NCBI RefSeq assembly: GCF_000422205.1
Contig: NZ_ATHV01000029.1
Coordinates: 1-64,000 of the forward strand
DNA: 64,000 nt
Origin: Desulfovibrio sp. X2
GTDB lineage: Bacteria; Desulfobacterota; Desulfovibrionia; Desulfovibrionales; Desulfovibrionaceae
Reading direction: 5' to 3'
Both the position numbers and the translations under genes were made by a program. Positions within the stretch are counted from its first letter, which is position 1. Each line of letters starts with the position of its first letter. Under the pieces are notes generated by a model. The model was given only the letters and a program-made list of their open reading frames with translations, was not told the DNA's origin and did not search any database. Below are positions 55,786-61,813 of the stretch, piece after piece.

Positions 55786-56547
55786 TCAAGAACCCGAGTC
55801 GTCGGACGAGGAGTCGTCTGATGAGGACGAGGAATCGTCGTCCGAGGCGCTCGTGTCGCTCGTGACGTTGTTGACTTCGTAGACGTTGGACAGGGAGACC
55901 TGGCGTCCGTCCGAGAGGCTTAAGACCACCGAGCCGCTGGACATGGACACGCCCGTGACCTCGCCCTCGACCATGCTCGAGATGGAGAGCGAGTCGCCGT
56001 TCTCGTCCTCTCCGGTGAAGGAGACGTAGTAGACGCCGTCGTCGCAGACGTTGCCGTCGTAGTCCTTGCCGTCCCAGGCGAAGTCGTATTCGCCCTGATT
56101 CACGTCGCCGAGGCTCACGGAGTCCACGATGTTGCCGCTCGAATCGTAGATGTTGGCCACGACGTTGCTGGCGTCCTCCGGCACCGTGTAGGTCACGTTG
56201 CTGGCCGATCCGCTCGCCAGGGCGACGCAGTTGCCCGAGGCCAGCACGTCCTTGCCGATGTAGGAGGTCGCGTTGATCTGCTGCGACTCGGTCAGGGAGC
56301 TGGACATGCTGTCCAGGGTCGAGGAGATGTTGGTCAGCTGCTCGAGACTCGAGAACTGGGCCAGCTGCGCCACCATGTCCTGGTTGTCGGCCGGGTTCAG
56401 GGGATCCTGGTTCTCGAGCTGGGCGACGAAGAGGGTCAGGAAGTCGTCCTTGCCCAGGTCCGAGGAGGAGTCCGTGCTCGTCGTGTCCGTCGCGGACGTG
56501 GACGCCGTCTTCGCTAAGGAGTTGATGTAGCTCGTGGTATCGATCAT
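55786..56547 (-). CDS. flgD: Flagellar hook assembly scaffold FlgD
   Basis: A 253-residue hook-capping scaffold. The conserved N-terminal block is visible ([40 protein letters not shown]). The FlgD-type beta-sandwich follows ([34 protein letters not shown]). The last 25 residues are almost only Ser and Asp, a low-complexity tail not needed in other FlgD proteins. AAGGAG lies 7 bases before the ATG at 56547. It starts 23 bases after the zf-HC2 gene, likely in one transcript. Confidence 0.94.
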   Translation of the reverse strand: MIDTTSYINSLAKTASTSATDTTSTDSSSDLGKDDFLTLFVAQLENQDPLNPADNQDMVAQLAQFSSLEQLTNISSTLDSMSSSLTESQQINATSYIGKDVLASGNCVALASGSASNVTYTVPEDASNVVANIYDSSGNIVDSVSLGDVNQGEYDFAWDGKDYDGNVCDDGVYYVSFTGEDENGDSLSISSMVEGEVTGVSMSSGSVVLSLSDGRQVSLSNVYEVNNVTSDTSASDDDSSSSSDDSSSDDSGS

Positions 56548-56570
56548 GGCTGATCTCCTTCTGTGAAGGC

Positions 56571-56846
56571 TCAGGCGCTGGTCGCGAGGTCGGCGAGGCT
56601 GTGCAGGCGCAGCCGGGCGGCGCAGGCGTCGCCGAGGCCCTCGGCGCATTCCGGGACGGGCTCGTTGTCCGGCGAGGTCAGGATGGCGCGCAGGTCGATG
56701 ACCGTCCTGCGGCAGGCCGAGCAGAAGGCCAGGTGGTCCTCGAGCTCGTTCCTGAGCTTCCTGGGGAGCAGCCCGTCCAGGTAGGCGGACATCTCATCCA
56801 GGTTCAGGCAGCCTTTGGGTTCCGCTCTTTTCCGCAACAGGCGCAT
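56571..56846 (-). CDS. Small zf-HC2 (anti-sigma-like zinc finger) protein
   Basis: A 91-residue soluble protein with the zf-HC2/ZAS motif: the helix [20 protein letters not shown] followed by H-x3-C-x2-C ([11 protein letters not shown]). ZAS domains bind zinc and often inhibit ECF sigma factors, sometimes in a redox-sensitive way. It has no membrane segment, unlike most full anti-sigma factors. The ATG at 56846 is preferred because GGAGG lies 6 bases upstream; an ATG two codons earlier abuts that site. It heads the flagellar gene block. A link to the ECF sigma gene at 47925 is possible but unproven. Confidence 0.75.
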   Translation of the reverse strand: MRLLRKRAEPKGCLNLDEMSAYLDGLLPRKLRNELEDHLAFCSACRRTVIDLRAILTSPDNEPVPECAEGLGDACAARLRLHSLADLATSA

Positions 56847-56936
56847 CGGCATCCTCCTCGTCGTCCGCCGGAACCTTCCGACGGCCATTTGCCCTCAGTA
56901 CGGACCGGGAGACCCGCTTCATCCATGCGGAGACGA

Positions 56937-56967
56937 AAAAAGCCGGCGGAAACCTCCGTCGGCTTTT
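56937..56967 (-). terminator. Terminator or attenuator in the flagellar block leader
   Basis: AAAAGCCGGCGGA and TCCGTCGGCTTTT form a 13-bp stem (one G-U) with loop AACC. On the minus strand TTTTTT follows. It lies about 90 bases before the zf-HC2 start, with no gene upstream on that strand to terminate, so it may be an attenuator or end a small RNA. Confidence 0.6.
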
Positions 56968-57063
56968 CCTTCACTGCCTGTCGAAAACCGGAAAATCGTC
57001 GCCCGAAAGCCCCGCAGGGCAAGGCATCCATGCTTGCGGACTGGGCTTTTTCACCCATTCGTG

Positions 57064-57091
57064 TTGCGCTGCCGGGCGACTCTGCTATGAT
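57064..57091 (+). promoter_or_regulatory. Promoter of the peptide-modification operon
   Basis: -35 TTGCGC (57064-57069), a 16-base spacer, then -10 TATGAT (57086-57091) preceded by TGC, an extended -10. The start of transcription would be near 57098, about 105 bases before the radical SAM gene. Confidence 0.55.
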
Positions 57092-57203
57092 TCCGCCAAA
57101 TCCCTCCGGCCGACCATCCGCCCCGAGAGCCCCCCGGGAGGGCCGACTCCCCCCTCCATCCCGGTGCCGGACAGAATCAGAGATACAGCGGATACCCAAA
57201 GCC

Positions 57204-59459
57204 ATGCGCATGACCCTGGCCTTTCCGCCCTTTCATCTGGGCTCGCTCTACAATCTGCCGCCGCTCGGCATCATCAACCTGGCCACCGTGCTGCGCGGCC
57301 GGGGGCACGAGGCCGCGGTGCTCGACTTCGTCCTGGACATCCGCCGGGGCAGGCTCGCGCCCGGGCCGGACATGTACCGCGACTGCGCCCGCTCCATCCT
57401 CGACACCGAGCCGGACGCCGCGGCCTTCTCCGCGCAGTGCGCCACCTATCCGGCCCTCGTGCGCATCGCCCGGGAGCTCAAGCGCCTGCGGCCGTCCCTG
57501 CCCGTGATCGTGGGCGGCCACAACGCCACCTTCGTGGACCGGGAGACGCTTGCGGCCGTGCCCGAGATCGACATCGTGGCGCGCGGCGAGGGCGAGGAGA
57601 CGGTCTGCGGGCTGGCCGACGCCCTGGCCGGGGCGAGGGGATCGAGGGAATGGCCCGAGGCCCTGACGGGCGTGCGCGGCCTGACCTTCCGCGCCGCGGA
57701 CGGCGCCGTGGTGCGCACGCCCGAGCGCGCCCTGCTGCGCGACCTCGACGCCCTGCCCCTGCCGGACTACTCCGTGGTGCAGCCGCTCTCCGCCTACCGC
57801 GAGGCCTGCGGCCTTTCGCGCAGCATCGCGGTGCTCGAGGTGGGCCGGGGCTGCCCGCACGCCTGCGTCTACTGCTCGGAGTCCGCCTTCTGGCGGCGGC
57901 GCGTGCGCACCTTCTCGCCCGGGCGCATCGTCTCCGAGATGCGCCACCTGCGCGACGGCCACGGGGCCGACTGCTTCGTGCTCTCCTTCGACCAGTTCAC
58001 CGCGGACCGGGAATTCGTGCGCGCGTTCTGCGAGCGGGTCATGGAGGAGGGGCTGCACGAGGAGACGAGCTGGTACTGCATCTCGCGCCTGGACACCGTG
58101 GACGACGCCCTGCTCGGCCTGATGCGCGAGGCAGGGCTCGAGTCCATGTGCTACGGCATCGACTCCGGCTCGGCCAGGACGCTCTCCTTCATCAACAAAC
58201 GCATCGACCCGGACCTCCTGCAGACCCGCGTGGCCGAGACCACGAAACACGGCATCGTGCCCACGCTGTCCTTCATCGTCGGCTTCCCGGACGAGGAGCG
58301 CGCGGACGTGGACGCGACGCTCCTGCTGGCGCTCGCCTGCGCCGTGCAGGGCAACGTCAGCCCGCTGCTGCAGATGCCCACGGTCCTGGCCGGAACGAAG
58401 CTGCACCGCGACTACGCGGACAGGCTGGCGCGCGAGGTGGACACCTACTTCGCCCTGGGCCTCGAGTTCGACCACGGCAGGCGGCTGGCCGAGGACGAGG
58501 CCCTCATCGCCTCGAACCCGGCGCTCTTCTCGAGCTTCTACAACCTGCCCTGCGCGGGCATGGAGCTCGCCGAGCTCGGCCGCCTGAGCGACGCCTTCCC
58601 CCTGCTCCTGAACCTCTATCCGCGGACCTTCCTGCTCCTCTGCCTCGCGGGGCGGGCCGTGGCCGCGGAACCGGCGGCCGCGGACACCACGGCCGGAGGC
58701 TCGCCCTCCCTGCTCTTCGCGGCCTTCCTCGACTTTGTGGCCGCGCGAGAGAGGGAGCAGCGGGGGGAGGGCACAGGCACGGAAGACGAGGCGGGTCCGC
58801 TCACGGCCCGGCAGTGCTTCGAGCACTTCGGGGCCTTCGCGCAGGAGATCATGGACCGGGCCGGGCTCGGCTTCGACCCGGAGCGCGCCTGGGCCCATGT
58901 CCTCGAGCTGGCGCGCTACGAGAGCGCCGGGATCAGGGCCGCGCGGCCCCGGCAGGAGGCCCCCGGACATGGACCGGGCGCACCGGGCGCATCGGGGGCG
59001 CCGCGCGGGCCTCTCGTGCAACAGGGCGTGCTGGTGCAGCGCTTCTCCTGCGACATCCCGCAGGTCATCGAGGACATGCGCGCGGGTCTGTGGCGCGAGG
59101 CCTACCCGGCCGAGCCCGTGAACCTGGCCTTCGCCTACCGGGGCTTCGGGGCGGGGAACGGGGACGGCAACGGATCGGGAAACATTTCCGGCGACATTTC
59201 CGGCGACGCGGGGGGCGACGGCGCGGGCGGCGAGCTCGAGGTGGTCAGGCTGAACGACTTCGGCCGCATGTACCTCGAGCTGTGCGACGGCCGCCACGCC
59301 GTGCCCGAGATCGCGGCCCTGCTCAGGCCCCTGTTCGGGGAGGAGCTGAGCCCCTCCGCCTTCGCCCAAACGTGTGAGGACGCCGCACGGACGTTCCGCT
59401 CCCTGCGCTTCGTCACGGCGGACTCGATAACCCAAGCAATGGAGGACACCCCATGCTGA
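57204..59459 (+). CDS. B12-binding-domain radical SAM enzyme with C-terminal PqqD/RRE-like domain
   Basis: A 751-residue probable peptide maturase. The N-terminal Rossmann-like domain (1-150) matches the B12-binding layout of class B radical SAM methylases (PPLGIINLATVLRGRGHEAA, VGGHNATFVD) but has no DxHxxG. The radical SAM core has C217-x3-C221-x2-C224 (GRGCPHACVYCSES), the 4Fe-4S/SAM site. A helical region (about 450-640) and a Gly-rich linker (about 655-677) lead to a C-terminal domain (about 678-745: VVRLNDFGRMYLELCDGRHA) resembling PqqD and RiPP recognition elements, which bind leader peptides. The stop codon overlaps the start of a repeat peptide gene. C-methylation or thioether formation on that peptide is inferred. 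The ATG lacks a strong ribosome binding site. Confidence 0.82.
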   Translation: MRMTLAFPPFHLGSLYNLPPLGIINLATVLRGRGHEAAVLDFVLDIRRGRLAPGPDMYRDCARSILDTEPDAAAFSAQCATYPALVRIARELKRLRPSLPVIVGGHNATFVDRETLAAVPEIDIVARGEGEETVCGLADALAGARGSREWPEALTGVRGLTFRAADGAVVRTPERALLRDLDALPLPDYSVVQPLSAYREACGLSRSIAVLEVGRGCPHACVYCSESAFWRRRVRTFSPGRIVSEMRHLRDGHGADCFVLSFDQFTADREFVRAFCERVMEEGLHEETSWYCISRLDTVDDALLGLMREAGLESMCYGIDSGSARTLSFINKRIDPDLLQTRVAETTKHGIVPTLSFIVGFPDEERADVDATLLLALACAVQGNVSPLLQMPTVLAGTKLHRDYADRLAREVDTYFALGLEFDHGRRLAEDEALIASNPALFSSFYNLPCAGMELAELGRLSDAFPLLLNLYPRTFLLLCLAGRAVAAEPAAADTTAGGSPSLLFAAFLDFVAAREREQRGEGTGTEDEAGPLTARQCFEHFGAFAQEIMDRAGLGFDPERAWAHVLELARYESAGIRAARPRQEAPGHGPGAPGASGAPRGPLVQQGVLVQRFSCDIPQVIEDMRAGLWREAYPAEPVNLAFAYRGFGAGNGDGNGSGNISGDISGDAGGDGAGGELEVVRLNDFGRMYLELCDGRHAVPEIAALLRPLFGEELSPSAFAQTCEDAARTFRSLRFVTADSITQAMEDTPC

Positions 59460-59641
59460 ACGTCGAACGCATCGAGAAGAAGGTCTCCGTGGCCGCGAGC
59501 TGCCATGCACCTGCCTGCCACGCCCCGGCCTGCCACGCGCCCGCGTGCCATGCCCCGGAAATGAAGGCCGCCTGCCACGCTCCGGCGTGTCATGCCCCTG
59601 CCTGCCACGCCCCGGCCTGCCACGGGCCTGCCGTCAACTAG
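59453..59641 (+). CDS. Putative RiPP precursor peptide with eight Cys-His-Ala-Pro units
   Basis: A 62-residue peptide. A short charged leader (MLNVERIEKKVSVAAS) is followed by C-H-A-P-A units with cysteines at 17, 22, 27 and 32, a spacer EMKAA, then cysteines at 41, 46, 51 and 56, the last unit being C-H-G-P. So it has eight Cys and eight His in two blocks of four. GGAGG lies 7 bases before the ATG, and the start overlaps the radical SAM stop by 7 bases, which implies coupled translation. The size, leader/core layout and position directly after an RRE-bearing maturase are typical of RiPP precursors. An unmodified metal-binding peptide is the main alternative. I do not recognise the family. 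Confidence 0.85.
   Translation: MLNVERIEKKVSVAASCHAPACHAPACHAPACHAPEMKAACHAPACHAPACHAPACHGPAVN
59501..59632 (+). repeat. 15-bp coding repeat encoding Cys-His-Ala/Gly-Pro-Ala
   Basis: Eight copies of a 15-base unit, TGYCAYGSNCCNGCN-like, in two groups of four separated by 15 bases (59561-59572 region encoding EMKAA). Copies differ mostly at third codon positions (CAT/CAC, GCA/GCC/GCG/GCT, CCT/CCC/CCG), so the protein sequence is better conserved than the DNA. Confidence 0.85.
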
Positions 59642-59648
59642 CCGCAAA

Positions 59649-59674
59649 GGGGAGCGGCCCCCGGGCCGCTCCCC
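59649..59674 (+). terminator. Stem-loop between peptide gene and methyltransferase gene
   Basis: GGGGAGCGGCC pairs with GGCCGCTCCCC (11-12 bp) 7 bases after the peptide stop. No T-run follows. It may protect the upstream mRNA or attenuate the enzymes downstream, so that more peptide than enzyme is made. Confidence 0.5.
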
Positions 59675-59690
59675 GGACGACGAACCAGAC

Positions 59691-60731
59691 ATGCGCATAG
59701 AACTCCTGAGCCTTCTCGCCTGCCCGGACTGCCGCTTCGGCCGCCTCGAGGAAACCCTCCTCTCCGGCCGCTCGGCCTGGTCCGGCGGCTCCCCCCTGGT
59801 GCTCGAGCGCGGCGCGCGCACGCATGACGGCGACGTCATCGAGGGCGCCCTGCGCTGCCCGGCCTGCGGCGCCTCCTATCCCATAGACGACGGCCTGGCC
59901 GTGCTCCTCCCGTCATCGTGCCGGGCGTCCCCGCCGCCCGAGCCGGGCAAGTCGGGGACGGCCGGGTACGAGAGCGAAGCCGTGCTCGGCGCCTACATGT
60001 GGAGCAGCTTCGGCGACTTCGCCGCCCCCGCGCGGAACGAAGACCAGGAGCCGCCCTGCGGCGCGGCCCCGGGCGCGGCCTACGCGCGCTGGGGCGAGAT
60101 GCTCGGCCCCGGCCCCTCGCCCGCCCTGGACGCGGGCTGCGGCGTGGGCCGCTCCACCCTGGAGCTGGCCGCGCGACGGGGGCTGTGCGTCGGCGTGGAG
60201 CTCTCCGAGCGCTTCGCGCGCGCCGCGCGCCGCCTGCTCGCGGACGGTTCCTTCGAGTGCAGCCTCACGGAGCAGGGACGCCTCACGCGGCCGCTCAAAG
60301 TCGTCCTGCCCGAGCGGCTGCGCCACGTGCGCGCGGAATTCGTGGTCGCGGACGCCATGGCCCTGCCGTTTCGCAGCGGGGCCTTCGCCTGCGCCGCGTC
60401 CCTGAACCTCCTGGACCGGCTGCCCCGTCCCCTGGACCACGTGCGGGAGCTGGACCGCGTGCTGGCCGCGCGCGGCGTGGAGCTCCTGCTCGCTGATCCT
60501 TTCTCCTGGTCCGAGGATATCGCGCCCGAGGAGCGCTGGCTCGGCGGCACCGCCCTCGGCCCCTTCGCCGGGCGCAGCGAGGACGTGGTGCCCGGGCTGC
60601 TCGGCGGCGAGGGAGGCCACCTGGCCGCGCCCCTCGCCGTGCGCGGGCGCGAGGCCGTGCCCTGGACCCTGCGCACGCACAGGAACCACTACGAGAATAT
60701 AATGAGCCAGACCTTCCTGGCGGAACGCTGA
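59691..60731 (+). CDS. SAM-dependent methyltransferase with N-terminal zinc ribbon
   Basis: A 346-residue enzyme. The N-terminus is a Trm112-like zinc ribbon (C11-x2-C14 and C56-x2-C59). A class I methyltransferase fold follows, with motif I LDAGCGVGRST (146-156), an acidic residue at the end of strand 2 (GVELSERF), and VVADAMALPF. It would use S-adenosylmethionine to methylate N, O or S in a small molecule or peptide. It lies 49 bases after the precursor-like peptide, in the same operon, and is a likely tailoring enzyme. The ribosome binding site is weak. It could instead be an unrelated methyltransferase. Confidence 0.82.
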   Translation: MRIELLSLLACPDCRFGRLEETLLSGRSAWSGGSPLVLERGARTHDGDVIEGALRCPACGASYPIDDGLAVLLPSSCRASPPPEPGKSGTAGYESEAVLGAYMWSSFGDFAAPARNEDQEPPCGAAPGAAYARWGEMLGPGPSPALDAGCGVGRSTLELAARRGLCVGVELSERFARAARRLLADGSFECSLTEQGRLTRPLKVVLPERLRHVRAEFVVADAMALPFRSGAFACAASLNLLDRLPRPLDHVRELDRVLAARGVELLLADPFSWSEDIAPEERWLGGTALGPFAGRSEDVVPGLLGGEGGHLAAPLAVRGREAVPWTLRTHRNHYENIMSQTFLAER

Positions 60732-60751
60732 GGTGATAGCATCACCCCATG
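60731..60751 (+). promoter_or_regulatory. Hairpin over the dipeptidase ribosome binding site
   Basis: GGTGAT (60732-60737) and ATCACC (60741-60746) form a 6-bp stem with loop AGC that covers the GAGGTGA Shine-Dalgarno and ends 2 bases before the ATG at 60749. It may limit translation unless ribosomes arrive from the upstream gene. Confidence 0.4.
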
Positions 60752-61771
60752 ACCCCAGAAACACCCGCCGACACCTCTCCCCCCGTCTTCGACGCTCACG
60801 TGGACCTCGGCTGCTTCCTGCGCGAGCAGCACCCGGGCCTGCCCTTCCACCGCCTCGAAAGCGGCCCGGTGACCCTCGACGGCCTGCGCGCCGGGAACGT
60901 GCGCGTGCTGGTCAACGCGCTGTACACTCCGGACGCCAAGAACGGCCCGGCCAGCGCCGCCCTGCATCTGCAGCGCCTCCTGGACCACGCCCGCACGCAC
61001 CTCACCGGCCTCTCGCCGGTCATGGGCTCCTGGGGGCTTCGCGCCGCCTTTGCCGAGGGCGCGGGGGGCGACGCGCCGCACGCGGCCGAGCCCCTGCCCA
61101 CGGCCCGGCTGCTGATGGTGGAGAACGCCGACCCGCTGCTCGAATATCCCCTGGACGCCCTGGCGCTCATGGGCGTGCGCGTGGTCGGGCTGACGCACAT
61201 CGGCACCAACCGCGTGGCGGACGGCAACGGCGTGGCCGCGCCCGCGGGCTTCAGCCGGGAGGGCAAAAAGCTCGTGCGCGGGCTTGCCGAGGCGGGCTTG
61301 GCCGTTGACGTGGCCCACCTCTCCCGCCCCGCCCTGGCCGAGCTTCCCGAGCTCTTCCCCGGCCCCCTGTGCGCCACGCACACCGGCTTCACCAGCTTCC
61401 TGGACATCCCGCGCAACCTCACCGAGGAGACCATCCGCCTGATCGTGGAGCGCGGCGGCGTGGTCGGCCTGACCCTGGCCCCGGAGATGCTCGCGGCGGA
61501 CCGGCGGGCCGACCTGGAGCTGGTCTACGCCCACGTGGACTGGTTCGTGGAGCGCTTCGGCGTGGCCGGGCTCGGCATCGGCAGCGACTTCTGCGGCTTC
61601 GCGGGCGAGGTCGCCGGGCTCGAGAGCGCCGCGCGCCTGCCCGCCCTGGCCGCGCGCCTGCACACCGCGGGCTATGCCGAGGAGGACGTGGCCGCGATCT
61701 TCGGCCGCAACTGGCTCGGCTTCTATTCCCGGCTGTACGAGAGCGGAGACGCGGACGGAAACGCGGCCTGA
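60749..61771 (+). CDS. M19 (membrane/renal dipeptidase-family) metallopeptidase
   Basis: A 340-residue zinc dipeptidase of the amidohydrolase fold. Metal-ligand candidates are H17 and D19 (FDAHVDL), E125 (LLMVENADPL), H190 (DVAHLS) and H211 (CATHTG), with the family R222-N223 in DIPRN and the late GSDFCGF Asp. M19 enzymes cleave dipeptides, including those with D- or modified C-terminal residues; one fungal member (GliJ) trims a glutathione adduct in gliotoxin synthesis. No signal peptide is visible, so it acts in the cytoplasm. It follows the methyltransferase by 17 bases. In this context it could trim or recycle the Cys-rich peptide. Confidence 0.87.
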   Translation: MTPETPADTSPPVFDAHVDLGCFLREQHPGLPFHRLESGPVTLDGLRAGNVRVLVNALYTPDAKNGPASAALHLQRLLDHARTHLTGLSPVMGSWGLRAAFAEGAGGDAPHAAEPLPTARLLMVENADPLLEYPLDALALMGVRVVGLTHIGTNRVADGNGVAAPAGFSREGKKLVRGLAEAGLAVDVAHLSRPALAELPELFPGPLCATHTGFTSFLDIPRNLTEETIRLIVERGGVVGLTLAPEMLAADRRADLELVYAHVDWFVERFGVAGLGIGSDFCGFAGEVAGLESAARLPALAARLHTAGYAEEDVAAIFGRNWLGFYSRLYESGDADGNAA

Positions 61772-61813
61772 GGGCCGCGGTCTTCATCTATAAAGAAGAA
61801 AGAAAAGAAGGGA

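Larger units (their letters stand above)
56847..57203. other. Divergent intergenic region, flagellar block versus peptide-modification operon
   Basis: 357 bases between divergent genes. It contains a strong hairpin with T-runs (56937-56967) and a promoter for the rightward operon (57064-57091). No sigma-54 or sigma-28 promoter was recognised for the flagellar genes. No credible small gene was found. Confidence 0.55.

Noticed and set aside
59501-59632. CRISPR-like array or plain satellite repeat
   Set aside because: Units are 15 bp without unique spacers, in frame, with silent-site differences, and form the core of a translated peptide with a good ribosome binding site.
59453-59641. CHAP amidase domain
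   Set aside because: The letters CHAP here are a residue repeat; the peptide is far too short for a CHAP-domain hydrolase.
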